From: Streptomyces odontomachi
GTDB taxonomy: Bacteria; Actinomycetota; Actinomycetes; Streptomycetales; Streptomycetaceae
Reading direction: 5' to 3'
Length of the DNA stretch: 64,000 bases
NCBI RefSeq assembly: GCF_024435355.1
Contig: NZ_JAMJWG010000001.1
Span: forward strand, 248,001 to 312,000
A program made the position numbers and the translations under genes. The notes beneath the pieces were generated by a model. It was given only the letters and a program-made list of their open reading frames with translations. It did not search any database and was not told the origin of the DNA. Numbering within the stretch: position 1 is the first letter of the stretch; every line of letters starts with the position of its first letter. Below are positions 19,803 through 30,219 of this stretch, in pieces.

Positions 19803-20612
19803 ATGCGCACCGCCGTCGGACAGTTCACCGCAAGCCCCGACTGGAAGGACAACCTCACCGCCTGCCGGGACCTCACCACCGAGGCCGTCCGCGCCGGAGC
19901 CGACCTGCTCGTTCTCCCGGAGGGCGTGCTCGCCCGCTTCACCGAGGACCGCCACCGCATCCGCGAGGTGGCCCAGCCGTTGGACGGCCCGTTCGTCACC
20001 GAACTGGCGCGCGCCACCGAGGGCGAGGCCATGACCGTCGTCGTCGGTGTCCACGAGCCGTCCGGTGACGGCAGGGTCTTCAACACCCTGGTCGCCCTGC
20101 GCGACGGCAGGCTCGTCGCCCGCTACCGCAAGCTGCACCTGTACGACGCGTTCGGCGACCTGGAGTCGGCCAACGTGCGACCCGCCGACGAGCCGCCGGT
20201 GCTGCTGGAGGTCGCCGGTACCCGCGTCGGCCTGATGACCTGCTATGACGTCCGCTTCCCCGAGCTCGCCCGGCTGCTGGTCGATGCGGGCGCCGAGTTG
20301 CTCGCGTTGCCCGCCGCCTGGGTGCGCGGCCCGGGCAAGGAACGCCACTGGGAGGTCATGATCGCCGCCCGCGCCATGGAGAACACCTGCTGGGTCGCGG
20401 CCAGCGGCGAGTGCGGCCCGCGCAACACCGGCCACAGCATGATCGTCGACCCGCTCGGCAACGTCCGAGCCCGTCTGACCAGCACCCCCGGTCTGACCTG
20501 GACCGACGCGGACCCCAAGGCCACCGCCGCGGCCCGTGACATCCTCCCCGTCCTGGCGAACCGCCGCTTCGCGGTCAGCCCCACCATCCTCGCCCCCGGA
20601 GGACCCCGATGA
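19803..20612 (+). CDS. Carbon-nitrogen hydrolase (nitrilase superfamily)
   Basis: 269 aa. The catalytic triad of the superfamily is visible: Glu40 in LLVLPEGV, Lys110 in RYRKLHLYD and Cys147 in MTCYDVRFPEL. Family members hydrolyse amides, carbamoyl groups or nitriles; the short single-domain form resembles deaminated-glutathione amidase and aliphatic amidase-like enzymes. It overlaps the following lipoprotein gene by 4 nt, tying it to the ABC transporter. It is likely to release ammonia from the imported compound. Confidence 0.9.
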   Translation: MRTAVGQFTASPDWKDNLTACRDLTTEAVRAGADLLVLPEGVLARFTEDRHRIREVAQPLDGPFVTELARATEGEAMTVVVGVHEPSGDGRVFNTLVALRDGRLVARYRKLHLYDAFGDLESANVRPADEPPVLLEVAGTRVGLMTCYDVRFPELARLLVDAGAELLALPAAWVRGPGKERHWEVMIAARAMENTCWVAASGECGPRNTGHSMIVDPLGNVRARLTSTPGLTWTDADPKATAAARDILPVLANRRFAVSPTILAPGGPR

Positions 20613-21577
20613 ACCCGTTGCCCCCCGTGCACGCCGCCTTCCGCCGACCGCTCCGCCTCACGGTGGCCGCCGTCTGTGCGCTGGCCTGTCTCGGCCTCGC
20701 CGCCTGCGGCAGCAACCCGCCGCAGGCGGAGGGCGCCCGGCAGGACGGCGGGAAGTCCGCCGAGCGACCCGCCCTCAAACAGGACCCCGAGCTGCACGCG
20801 ATGCTCCCGGCGAAGATCCGTGCGTCGAAGAAGCTGGTCTCGGTCAACAACGGCTCCTTCCCGCCCTACGAGATCGCCGGCTCCGACGGCCACAGCCTCA
20901 CCGGTGCCTCCGCCGACCTCGCCACCGCCCTCGGCCAGCTCCTGGGGGTGAAGGTCGAGCACGTCACGGCGGACGGGCTGCCCAGCTCGCTGACCGGCAT
21001 CAAGGCCGGCCGCTACGACCTGGCACTCGGCCCGATCGGCGACTTCGAGGACCGCCAGGTCTCCAACGACTTCGTCGACTGGGTACGCGAGTACGTCGTC
21101 TTCGCCGTGCAGAAGGGCAACCCGAAGAAGATCGAGTCGCTGGCGAGCACCTGCGGCAGGCGCATCGCGGTCATGGCGGGCGGCTCCGCCGAGGGCGTCA
21201 TCAAGCAGCAGGCCAAGGACTGCGCGAAGGCGCGCAAGCCGGCCGTGCAGGTGCAGTCCTACAAGGACCAGCCCGGCTCCATCCTCGCCGTGCGGTCCGG
21301 ACGCGCCGACGCCTTCTTCTCCTCCCAGGCCCCGCTGACGTACTTCGTCCAGCAGGCCAAGGGCCAGCTCGAACTCGCCGGCACCGGAAAGGGCAACGGC
21401 TTCGACGACCTCTACCAGGGCGCCGTCATCCCCAAGGACTCCCCGCTGCGCAAGGTCCTCGTCAAGGCGCTGACGAAGCTCATGGACAACGGCACCTACG
21501 CATCGGTCATGAAGAAGTGGGACCTGTCGGACAACATGCTCGACAAGCCCGGAGTCAATCTCGGCGGTCCGGCCTGA
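20609..21577 (+). CDS. ABC transporter substrate-binding lipoprotein (polar amino acid type)
   Basis: 322 aa. The signal peptide ends in a lipobox, LGLAACGSN, with lipidated Cys33. The mature protein is an SBP_bac_3 binding domain: KLVSVNNGSFPPYEIAGSDG near residues 72-91, ADLATALGQLLGVKVEHV, and DLALGPIGDFEDRQVSNDFV. It captures the substrate outside the membrane for the permease and ATPase encoded next. The ligand cannot be read; the family binds amino acids, opines and related amines. Confidence 0.92.
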   Translation: MNPLPPVHAAFRRPLRLTVAAVCALACLGLAACGSNPPQAEGARQDGGKSAERPALKQDPELHAMLPAKIRASKKLVSVNNGSFPPYEIAGSDGHSLTGASADLATALGQLLGVKVEHVTADGLPSSLTGIKAGRYDLALGPIGDFEDRQVSNDFVDWVREYVVFAVQKGNPKKIESLASTCGRRIAVMAGGSAEGVIKQQAKDCAKARKPAVQVQSYKDQPGSILAVRSGRADAFFSSQAPLTYFVQQAKGQLELAGTGKGNGFDDLYQGAVIPKDSPLRKVLVKALTKLMDNGTYASVMKKWDLSDNMLDKPGVNLGGPA

Positions 21578-21615
21578 TCCCGCCCACGCCCCGTCCCGAC
21601 AGGAGTGAGCCGACC

Positions 21616-22646
21616 ATGGCCGCCGCACCTCCACCGCCCACCCACACCTCCCCCGACGCCGACGCCGATGTCGCGCGGGCCTCCGGCGCCTCCCGAGTTC
21701 CCGAAGTCGACGTCGCCGGCGCGGCGCCGGTGCGCCGCCCGCTGCGGTGGCTCGCCGTGGGCGTGCTGGCCGTACTCGCCGCCCAGCTCGGCCATTTCCT
21801 GGTCACCAACCCGCACTTCGAGTGGGGGACGGTCGGTGACTACTTCGGCGCGCAGATCATCGGTGCGGGCATCGTCACCACCCTGGAGCTGACCGCCGTC
21901 GCCATGGCGATCGGCATCGTCCTCGGTGTCCTCATCGCCGTGGGCCGGATGTCCGACAACCCGGTGCTCAGCGGCGTGTGCGGGGCGTACGTCTGGTTCT
22001 TCCGGGGTGTGCCCGTGCTGGTCCAGCTCGTCTTCTGGTACAACCTGTCGGCGCTGCTGCCGCGCATCTCCTTCGGTCTCCCCTTCGGCCCCGAGTTCGC
22101 CAGCGGGCAGACGAACACCCTCATCACCCCGCTGCTCGCCGCGATCCTCGGCCTCGGCCTCAACGAGGCCGCCTACATGGCCGAGATCGTCCGCGGCGGC
22201 CTGCTCGGCGTCGACCCCGGCCAACGCGAGGCGTCCGCCGCGCTGGGCATGTCGCACGCGCGCACCCTGCGGCGCGTGGTGCTTCCGCAGGCCATGCGCT
22301 TCATCGTGCCGCCCACCGGCAGCCAGGTCATCAACATGCTCAAGGCGACATCGCTGGTGAGCGTCATCGCGCTGGCCGACCTGCTCTACACGGTCCAGTC
22401 CATCTACAACCGCACCTTCGAGACCATCCCGCTGCTGATCGTGGCATGCCTGTGGTACCTGGTGATGACGTCCGTCCTCTACGTCGGCCAGTCGTTCATC
22501 GAACGCCACTACGCGCGCGGCGCCACCCGCAACGCCCCCCAGGGCTTCTGGGACTTCGCACTCTTCCGGCGACGGCGCGCCCCGCGCCGTACCGCGCAGG
22601 AGCCGCGGGCCGGTCAGCAGCCGCGGGCCAGTAAGGAGAAGACGCC

Positions 22647-22650
<4 letters not shown>
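21616..22650 (+). CDS. ABC transporter permease (polar amino acid type)
   Basis: 344 aa from ATG 21616 (AGGAG at 21601-21605). A Pro/Ala-rich N-terminus precedes about six membrane helices. The EAA loop that contacts the ATPase is seen in [20 protein letters not shown] and the following [20 protein letters not shown] (about residues 191-225). It is the single permease of a His/Glu-type importer and overlaps the ATPase gene by 4 nt. Confidence 0.93.
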
Positions 22651-23465
<815 letters not shown>

Positions 23466-23548
23466 CGGGTCCCGGATGAGAGCGACCCAGGGCGCCGTCC
23501 GGCGCCGACCTTGGCCCGCGGGGTCGATCCGGCGGTAGCGTGATCGCC

Positions 23549-24350
23549 ATGACGGCTGATGGCGAGGCGCTGGTCGGCGGCATGGTGAACGTGGGGGCGG
23601 TCTTCCGGCGGGGCGCGCTGGTGGAGCGCCCGGCGCCGCACAACGCGCGGGCCCTGCATGCCTTCCTTCTCGCGTTGAAGGAGCACGGCTTCGATGCGGC
23701 GCCGGCCCCTGTCGGTCTCACCCCGGACGGTCGTGAGCAGCTGACCTTCATCCCCGGCGAGGTGGCTCTGCCGCCGTTCCCGGACTGGGCGATGACGACG
23801 ACCGCCCTCGCATCGGTGGGGAGCCTGCTGCGCCGCCTGCACGAGACCAGCGCGGCCGTCGAGGTCGACACGCACGCCGCGTGGCCCCGGGACCTTGCCG
23901 ACCCGGAGGGCGGAACGATGGTGTGCCACAACGACGTGTGCCCGGAGAACGTCGTCTTCCGCGACGGCCGTGCCGCCGCCCTGATCGATTTCGACCTGGC
24001 GGCCCCGGGCCGTCCCCTGTGGGACGTCGCCATGACCGCCCGCTACTGGGTGCCCATGGCCGACCCCGCGTCCGTGGCCACTTCTCACCCCCGCCGGGCT
24101 GGATGTGCCGGCACGGCTGCGGATCCTCGCCGACGGCTACGGCCTCTCGTCGCGTGACCGCTCCGAGTTGCCCGGCGTCATCGAGCAGGCCACGGCGGTC
24201 TGCCGGGCCTTCGTCGCCGCCCGCGTGGCTGACGGCGACCCCGGCTATCTCCAGGCGCTGGCAGAGCGTGGTGGATGGGAACGCTGGGACCGCATGCAGA
24301 CCTGGCTGGCGGAGGGACGCGAGACGTTCACGGCCGCCCTGCTGAGCTGA
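23549..24350 (+). pseudogene. Aminoglycoside phosphotransferase-like gene split by a frameshift
   Basis: The first frame (ATG 23549 to a stop at 24157) carries an intact APH/choline-kinase catalytic region: TMVCHNDVCPENVVFRDG with the catalytic Asp, then ALIDFDLAAPGRPLWDVA. Family similarity stops after WVPMADPASVAT at about 24080. The expected continuation LTPAGLDVPARLRILADGYG is in another frame, from about 24084, and runs to 24350. One inserted base (or two missing) around ACTTCTC at 24080-24086 explains this. It may be a genuine pseudogene or a sequence error; the kinase core is otherwise well kept. Confidence 0.7.
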
Positions 24351-24426
24351 CCGGCCCGACGGCGTCGTCGCCTGGACCGGCGACCACGCTTCCGACCTCG
24401 ATGCCCTGCCGCGCCGGCACCGCGAC

Positions 24427-25332
24427 CTACTGCGCCGCGATCACGCCAGGGCCTCCCGCCACCCGGGGAGCCAGCTCCCTGGCACGCGCGCGTACCGCCC
24501 CGACGGCCAGGGCCCCATGGTCCGCAAAGGTGGCGTACCGGGCCTCGAGCCAGTGCTCGTCGGGCTTGGTGTGGTGCTCGCGTTCGGCGTTCCTCGCGCG
24601 CGTGAAGTACCCGATGGCGTACTCCTTGTGCTTCCCGCCCTCCGCCAGGCACAGGTCGGCGATCTCGTCGAGGAAGGCGGGGAGGAACCTGGGTGCCGTC
24701 GTGGCCAGGTGCTCCAAGGTGTCGTCCGCGGCGGACTTGTGGATGCGAGGGCTGCCCCAAAGGCTCCAGCCGAAGTCGTAGGCCGCCTCCAGGGCCTCCC
24801 GCTCCTGACCGGGGTGCGCCGCCATCAGCCGCTCGGGAAACGGGAGTTCGGTGTCCTCGGGAACCCGGATGCCGGTCGCGAACGTGTCCGTGAGCGCCCA
24901 TTCCTCCTGCGACTCCACGAGTGCGTCCCAGTGCCGTGCGAAGGAGGTCCGCAGGAGGAGCGTCATGGTGTGGTCGTCGGGGTGGACGTAGGTCCGCGCG
25001 GTGAGCGCCGTCTCGTCGTCATCCGGTGCGGGCGGGTCTGCTGCCGGCTCGACGCCGGCGTCGTCGAGCGCTTCGCGCCACACGGAGTCGGCCTCGGCGA
25101 GGGCCATGGGCACGCGCGTGCCTGCGGTGGCCCAGGCCTCGGCCTGCACGCGCGCCTGCCTGGGGTGCTCGCTCAGCGTCCGCCGCAGCTTGTACAGCCG
25201 GCGCACGCCCTGGGTGTCCGCGAGCTGGTGGGGTATCTGCTGAAGCTTCTTGCCGCGTGGGTTGCGGTAGACGACCTGCAAGTCGTCGCACAACTCGGCG
25301 GTGTACCCGTCCACTGCGTAGCGCCGGCCCAT
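24427..25332 (-). CDS. Uncharacterised protein, possibly related to DUF4132-type proteins
   Basis: 301 aa from ATG 25332; the open frame continues upstream to 25536, but that part is low-complexity. The N-terminus (YAVDGYTAELCDDLQVVYRN, then PRGKKLQQIPHQL) recalls a segment found in large WGR/DUF4132 proteins. The C-terminal part (YAIGYFTRARNAEREHHTKP, then RYATFADHGALAVGAVRARA) looks helical. No catalytic motif or signal peptide is visible. It is convergent with the broken phosphotransferase. The family link is from memory and weak. Confidence 0.6.
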   Translation of the reverse strand: MGRRYAVDGYTAELCDDLQVVYRNPRGKKLQQIPHQLADTQGVRRLYKLRRTLSEHPRQARVQAEAWATAGTRVPMALAEADSVWREALDDAGVEPAADPPAPDDDETALTARTYVHPDDHTMTLLLRTSFARHWDALVESQEEWALTDTFATGIRVPEDTELPFPERLMAAHPGQEREALEAAYDFGWSLWGSPRIHKSAADDTLEHLATTAPRFLPAFLDEIADLCLAEGGKHKEYAIGYFTRARNAEREHHTKPDEHWLEARYATFADHGALAVGAVRARARELAPRVAGGPGVIAAQ

Positions 25333-25572
25333 GATCTGGTGCTCGCTCCCCGTCTCGTCCCCCGCGGCCGTCCGCGCCGTCCGGTCAGGCGCGTCCCCTG
25401 CCCTGGCGAGCGTCGCGCGCTCGCGTGCCGGCGCCACACGACGATAACGGAGGCCCGGCAGGGGACCGGGTGGGGGAGAGTCGCCGGGCAACTGGGCGGC
25501 TCGCCCCGGGCAGCCGGCGCGATGCCGGCAGGGCACCGCGCCGGAGCACGCGGGGTACGCGGAGTGTGGGGG

Positions 25573-26628
25573 TTACGCGGCGCTACAGCCGCCGATCGAC
25601 GGCGCGGTGGTGTTGGAGCTGTTGACGGTGAAGCCGAAGCTGGTCGACTGTCCCGCGCTCAGGGTGCCGTTGTGGCTGGCCGCGGTGACGGTCACCACGT
25701 TCCCGCTCCGGCTGGCCGTGCCGTTCCAGACCGAGGTGAGCGTCTGGTCGCTGGCGAACGTCAACGGCACCTTCCAGTTCGTGACGCCGTTGCTGCCCGC
25801 GGTGATGGTCACCTCACCGTTGAAGCCGCCGTTCCACGAGGTGGTGGTGGTGTACCTGGCGCTGCACGTGCCGGATCCCGGAGGGGGAGTGGTGCTGCCC
25901 CCGTCGTCCGGCGGCGTGGTGCCCCCGTCGCTCAGCGTGATGTTGGAGCTACCGGTGCTCTGGTAGCCCTCGGTGGCCATGATCATGTAGTAGTTGAAGG
26001 CGCCCATCGGCATCCCGGCTGCTTCCCAGGCGTCGAAGTGGGTGCCGGTGTTGATGGATCCGCTGGTGCGCGAGCTGTTCCGGACGCTCCAGTACTGCTG
26101 GAAGGTCTTGGTGCCTTCCACCGACGGCTGGTTGGTCCGTGTGGACTCGTAGATGGTGTAGGTACCGCCGTCGGCGTTGACCGTGCCGCGCTGCGTGCCG
26201 CCCGAGCCGGGGTTGTACGGCCCGTGCGCCTCCACGATGTAGTACTCCACCAGCGGGTTGGCGGTCCACCCGTAGAGCGAGAGGTAGCCGTTGCTGCCCG
26301 GGTTGAAGGTGCCGGAATAGGTCACGGTTCTTCGGCTGCCGTTGCTCCAGCCGAGGCCGCCTACCCAGTTGTTGGTGTTGCTCCAGGTGCTGCTGTAGTG
26401 GCCGGCGGCGCCCAGCGTCATGGAGACGGAGCCCGGGTCGTCGGTCCAGAAGGAGTAGTAGTACCCGTTGTACGTACCGGTGGCGTTGCTGGTGAGGGTC
26501 TGGTCGGCGCGGGCCGTGCCGGGCAGCAGCAGGGTTCCTGCCCCGGCGGCTGCCAGTGCCCCGGCACCGCCGAGAAGCAGTTTCCTGCGGCTGACCTGAG
26601 GCAGGTTGGGGCGGGGGGTTTCGCTCAT
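25573..26628 (-). CDS. Secreted endo-1,4-beta-xylanase, GH11 with CBM2
   Basis: 351 aa from ATG 26628, preceded by GAGGAGGA at about 7 nt. A Tat signal peptide is visible (SRRKLLLGG at 13-21, cleavage near TARADQ). Residues 43-230 are a GH11 jelly roll with nucleophile Glu128 in PLVEYYIVE and acid/base Glu220 in [13 protein letters not shown] Pro/Gly/Thr linker follows (236-255), then a C-terminal carbohydrate-binding module of family 2 with its two Cys near the ends (SGTCSARY and IGGCSAA). It cuts xylan outside the cell. It appears monocistronic. Confidence 0.95.
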   Translation of the reverse strand: MSETPRPNLPQVSRRKLLLGGAGALAAAGAGTLLLPGTARADQTLTSNATGTYNGYYYSFWTDDPGSVSMTLGAAGHYSSTWSNTNNWVGGLGWSNGSRRTVTYSGTFNPGSNGYLSLYGWTANPLVEYYIVEAHGPYNPGSGGTQRGTVNADGGTYTIYESTRTNQPSVEGTKTFQQYWSVRNSSRTSGSINTGTHFDAWEAAGMPMGAFNYYMIMATEGYQSTGSSNITLSDGGTTPPDDGGSTTPPPGSGTCSARYTTTTSWNGGFNGEVTITAGSNGVTNWKVPLTFASDQTLTSVWNGTASRSGNVVTVTAASHNGTLSAGQSTSFGFTVNSSNTTAPSIGGCSAA

Positions 26629-27121
26629 GGGTGTTTCCTCCTCGCGGATGGCACCGTCGGTGACCGTGGGATACGCGAGCACACGCCGGCGTCCCTCGAC
26701 GAGGCGACGTAGCCGGTCGTGCGCATGCCGTGCATGACCTGAAAACGTGACAAGAGTCGGTCTTGGCGGGGAGGTTGTCAATGTTTCCCGCAATGTTTTC
26801 GAAAACCTGTCGATGCCATAGATCGCTGCTGCCCTGGACAGGGAGGGTGTAGACGGAGGTCGAGAGAGGCTGGTCGGAAGGCAGTCGACCTGCCGTTTAC
26901 GAAAATTTTCGACGCTTCCGACAGGTGCCGCGACAGCGAGGCGGGGGCGACGACACCTGGGCACGCTCACAGCAGTGCGTGCACAGGAAAGGGGCCACCC
27001 GGCCCACTGCCGGACAGCCCCTCACGCATTATTCTTGAACGTTATTCCAGGCCCAGTCGCTTTTTCTGCGGCGACTCACCACCCGCTGTCCCACGGCGTC
27101 CGGTGCACCGGCCGCAGTCGT
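26629..27121. promoter_or_regulatory. Xylanase upstream region with two perfect 12-bp palindromes
   Basis: This 490-nt gap has no convincing gene. It holds GTTTTCGAAAAC at 26795-26806 and CGAAAATTTTCG at 26900-26911, both perfect palindromes sharing the CGAAAA half-site and lying 168 and 273 nt upstream of the xylanase start. CGAAA/TTTCG-type repeats are, from memory, a known theme upstream of Streptomyces xylanase genes. They are candidate operators for substrate induction. A locally AT-richer stretch near 27025-27070 lies downstream of the neighbouring hypothetical gene. Confidence 0.5.
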
Positions 27122-27718
27122 TCAGATGGTGGGAGTGTCATCGACGACCTGCTTGTGCGGCTCCATGACGAACTTCCAACCAGCGCTGGGCTCCATGAAC
27201 TGCGCTCGGGTGGGGTAGATGTCCCAGGCGCGGCGGTCGCGGACACCGTTCGCGCTCTTGCGTCCCCGAGTTGGCTCCTCGAACAGGTCGACCTTGATAT
27301 CCGGCACCTCGATGACTTCCTCGGCCCAACGCTGAACGAGTCCCGCGCCGAAAGCATTCCGAGCGGCGGAGTAGAGCGACTCCAGCGACTCCGTGCTTCC
27401 GTCGGGTACGAAGAGGGCGAGGTTCAGGAGGACGCCGGCGCTCTGGAGGACCTCGATCTCTTCCCCGGTCTCGTCGGCGACCCAGATGCCGCTCTCGTCC
27501 TTGTCGTCCGGGAGCACGTGCAGGGTCTCGCCGTAGACCGTCCTCGCGACGAAGGATCCTCCCTCGAAATACTTACCTGCCTTCGTCAGGAAAGCCGGTG
27601 CGAAGCAGCCGAGGGGAAGGATTTCCGTATCCGCCGAGACGAACATCTCGTCTTTGGGACCCAACTCCGATACTTCCTCGGCCGTAAGGCGTCGGGCCGT
27701 GATTTTCTTGGTGTTCAT
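27122..27718 (-). CDS. Hypothetical protein, lower GC than its neighbours
   Basis: 198 aa from ATG 27718, with GAAGGGGAAGAG just upstream; the longer open frame to 27817 has no such site. The N-terminus is basic then acidic (MNTKKITARRLTAEEVSELG). No signal peptide, membrane helix or known motif is visible. The body is acidic with segments such as VLQSAGVLLNLALFVPDG and VEVPDIKVDLFEE-like strands. Codon choice and base composition are noticeably less GC-biased than surrounding genes, suggesting recent acquisition. I do not recognise it. Confidence 0.6.
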   Translation of the reverse strand: MNTKKITARRLTAEEVSELGPKDEMFVSADTEILPLGCFAPAFLTKAGKYFEGGSFVARTVYGETLHVLPDDKDESGIWVADETGEEIEVLQSAGVLLNLALFVPDGSTESLESLYSAARNAFGAGLVQRWAEEVIEVPDIKVDLFEEPTRGRKSANGVRDRRAWDIYPTRAQFMEPSAGWKFVMEPHKQVVDDTPTI

Positions 27719-28063
27719 GCTCTTCCCCTTCTTGGTGCTGCGCCCCGAATTACTTGCAACTCTATCATGAATCGGACTGCTGTCGTTGGGACTTGAGCCC
27801 GGACGGAAAAGCATCACCGGGAACAGAAAGGGTTTTATCGCATTTCTTCAAACCTGTGCTTAGCGGTCATCTCGACCGGTGGATTGAAGTGCGCGCGCCA
27901 CGGCGGACCGAGTAACTGGGGGACGGTGCGACGATGCAGCGATGCGCGAGGTCGATGAGCTGATCACCCCGCTCTCGGACGGCGTTCACCAGCCGCGCAG
28001 ACCGCGTCCCCGTCGCCCGGCCGCAGACCCGGCCTGACCGGGTCCGCGCCGGCAGGAGGGCCG
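27719..28063. other. Gene-free gap, partly AT-richer
   Basis: Between the hypothetical gene and the VOC gene I see no supported coding sequence. The first 130 nt, upstream of the hypothetical gene, are AT-richer than average and should contain its promoter. The remaining part is ordinary GC-rich sequence downstream of the VOC gene. Confidence 0.4.
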
Positions 28064-28411
28064 TCAGCGGTGACTCAGCACGTTGACGACCCGTCCGCTG
28101 GGGTCGCGGACGAAGAACCGGCGCACGCCCCACTCCTCGTCCTGCAAGGCGTGAATGATCTCCGCGCCGCTCGCCCGCATGACCGCATAGGCCGCATCCA
28201 CGTCATCCACCTCGACACTGATGTCGGGGGTGACGGGCGCAGTCCTGTCGCCGGTCATGACGCTGATCTGTGCCGTCGGGCTGGACGGGGACGCGAGCGT
28301 CATGATCCAACCGTGGTTCATGACCTCCTCGAAGCCCAGCAGGCCGTAGAACTCCCGGCTCTCCTGCGCGGCCTCCGACCGGATGTTGGGCACGACACGA
28401 CGAATGGCCAT
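28064..28411 (-). CDS. VOC-family protein (glyoxalase/bleomycin-resistance fold)
   Basis: 115 aa from ATG 28411, preceded by GGAG at 6 nt; a longer upstream open frame runs into the terminator hairpin and is not credible. The beta-alpha-beta-beta-beta modules of the VOC fold are visible: SREFYGLLGFEEVMNHG in the first half, then DVDAAYAVMRASGAEIIHAL and RRFFVRDPSGRVVNVLSH at the C-terminus, including the usual metal-ligand position region. The substrate is unknown; relatives include dioxygenases, isomerases and drug-binding resistance proteins. Confidence 0.8.
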   Translation of the reverse strand: MAIRRVVPNIRSEAAQESREFYGLLGFEEVMNHGWIMTLASPSSPTAQISVMTGDRTAPVTPDISVEVDDVDAAYAVMRASGAEIIHALQDEEWGVRRFFVRDPSGRVVNVLSHR

Positions 28412-28557
28412 CCACGACTCCAAACAAGAAGGAAGGAATGAGGTCTCTGTCTCCCCAGGAGTACTACGCCACGTCAACCGCCGCACGCGTTTTCGATACG
28501 CGTCCTGGATGAGTGAGTCCGAAGTCCGTGCTGGCCGCGACCATGGCCAAGGAAGGG

Positions 28558-28618
28558 CGCCCCACGCACGATGCCGCACCCTCCCGCGACGGGCAGGTGC
28601 GGCATCGTGCGTGGGGCG
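28558..28618. terminator. Strong hairpin with 22-bp perfect arms
   Basis: The left arm 28558-28579 and right arm 28597-28618 are exact reverse complements (starting CGCCCCACGC and ending GCGTGGGGCG), with a 17-nt loop. It lies 25 nt past the stop of the leftward FAD dehydrogenase gene and before the VOC gene. It is a good rho-independent-like terminator for the flavoprotein operon, as Streptomyces terminators often lack a long T tract. Confidence 0.75.
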
Positions 28619-28643
28619 TGGGCGTGGACCCGAAAAAAGGCGG

Positions 28644-30191
28644 TCAGGCATCCGCCGGCGGGGGCTCCGTGGCGGCGACGCGCATGTCCGTGCGGTGCGG
28701 GGAGGCCGCGACGTTCCGGCCGACGATGCGGCCGGAGACCATCGCCCAGCCGATGTGCAGGCCGTGGTTGAGCAGTTGCAGGCCGCCCTGGCCGGTGGAC
28801 CCGGCGGCCCACAGGCCGGGCACGGGTGTGCCGTCCTTCCGTACCACGCGCAGCCGGTCGTCGACGCCGAGACCGCCGTCGGCGAGCGTGATGTAGGCGT
28901 TCATGGGGCCCAGCGCGTAGAACGGGCCCTGCGTGACCCCGTTACCCAGGTGCTGGCGGCCGTGGTCCTCGTCCTTGCCGTCCAGCACGTTCCGGTTCCA
29001 CCGGTCCACCGTGGCGCGCAGGGTGGCCGGGTCGAAGCCGATCTCGTCCGCCAGCTCCTCCAGGGTGTCGGCGCGGTGGTACACGTCCGGCCTGTACCGC
29101 TTGTAGTCCCGCACGTACGCGTACGCGACGCCCGGGAAGGTGGAGACCGGGTTCGGCCAGGCGGAGAACTTCCGCGCGATCTGCTCGTCGAACACCATGA
29201 ACCCTGTGTTGCTCCCCGTGGCGGCCACCGCCCGGGCCATCGCCGAGTCCGTGTCCTCGTTCGCCAGGCGGCGCCCCTTGTCGTCCACGAGGATCGCCCC
29301 CGCCCGGTACATGGTGACGTTCGGGCCGATCCAGCTGGTCAGCGCACCTCGGATCACGTACGCCAGCAGGTTCTTCGGCAGCCGCTCCACGACGAACCGC
29401 AACACCCGGTTCAGCGCCGGGACCGCCGGCAGCATCTTGATCAGGTCCGGTCGTTTCGACGGCGCGAACCGCAGGCCCTCGTACAGGCGATCCATCTGGA
29501 GGGTGTACCCGCCGGCCTTCTCTCCCAGGGTGAACCCGTCACCCGTGTTCGCCGGGTTCACCGGCGGGATCCTCGCCGCGTCCTCGCCCACGTGCTTCGC
29601 CTTCAGCTCCGTCGAGGCGGAGTAGTCGCCCGTCGTCAGGACCACGCCCCGGCGCCCGAAGTACCGGGCGCCGTTCGCCGCCGCACCGATGATCTCCCCG
29701 TCGGTGTTGCACAGCAGCTCGTCCACCCGCACCGACGTGTGGATCTGCACGCCCAGCCGGCGGCACTCCCGCAGCAGCGCGTCCCGGTAGGCCCGCGAGT
29801 TCGGCAGCACGTTGTGCATGCGCGGCTTCTCGTACGGCGGCTCCGGCGTGGGGCCCAGGAACTGCACCCCCAGCGACGACAACCACTCCACCGTCGGCCC
29901 GGCGTTCTCGGCCAGGATCCGCCGCAACGACTGGTTCTCCCGCGCCTCGTACGGACCGTTCGCCGTCTTCATGTCCGCGACGAACAGTTCGATGCTGTCG
30001 TTCACCCCCGCCCGGAACTGGTAGCTCGTGTTCGCCGCTGTGAACGACCCGACGGACAGCGCCGTGGACCCACCCACCTGCGGGCACTTCTCCAGGACGA
30101 CGACCGACACCCCGCTGCTCGCCGCCGAGATCGCGGCCGCCATGCCGGCACCCCCGGCACCCACGACCAGGACGTCTGCGGTGTGGACCAT
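28644..30191 (-). CDS. FAD-dependent dehydrogenase (KstD/fumarate-reductase fold), copy 3
   Basis: 515 aa from ATG 30191, which has GAGGAG about 7 nt upstream. The FAD motif is ADVLVVGAGGAGMAAAISAA with VVVLEKCPQVGGSTALSVG, typical of the 3-ketosteroid delta1-dehydrogenase/fumarate-reductase flavoprotein family. The family C-terminal FAD contact is PGLWAAGSTGQGGLQLLNHG. It is the last gene of a leftward operon with two further flavoproteins and an SDR. Such enzymes insert or remove C=C bonds next to a carbonyl. It diverges clearly from its two neighbours, so it probably does a different step. Confidence 0.88.
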   Translation of the reverse strand: MVHTADVLVVGAGGAGMAAAISAASSGVSVVVLEKCPQVGGSTALSVGSFTAANTSYQFRAGVNDSIELFVADMKTANGPYEARENQSLRRILAENAGPTVEWLSSLGVQFLGPTPEPPYEKPRMHNVLPNSRAYRDALLRECRRLGVQIHTSVRVDELLCNTDGEIIGAAANGARYFGRRGVVLTTGDYSASTELKAKHVGEDAARIPPVNPANTGDGFTLGEKAGGYTLQMDRLYEGLRFAPSKRPDLIKMLPAVPALNRVLRFVVERLPKNLLAYVIRGALTSWIGPNVTMYRAGAILVDDKGRRLANEDTDSAMARAVAATGSNTGFMVFDEQIARKFSAWPNPVSTFPGVAYAYVRDYKRYRPDVYHRADTLEELADEIGFDPATLRATVDRWNRNVLDGKDEDHGRQHLGNGVTQGPFYALGPMNAYITLADGGLGVDDRLRVVRKDGTPVPGLWAAGSTGQGGLQLLNHGLHIGWAMVSGRIVGRNVAASPHRTDMRVAATEPPPADA

Positions 30192-30219
30192 GATGTTTCT
30201 CCTCGTCAGGTTCCGTGGC

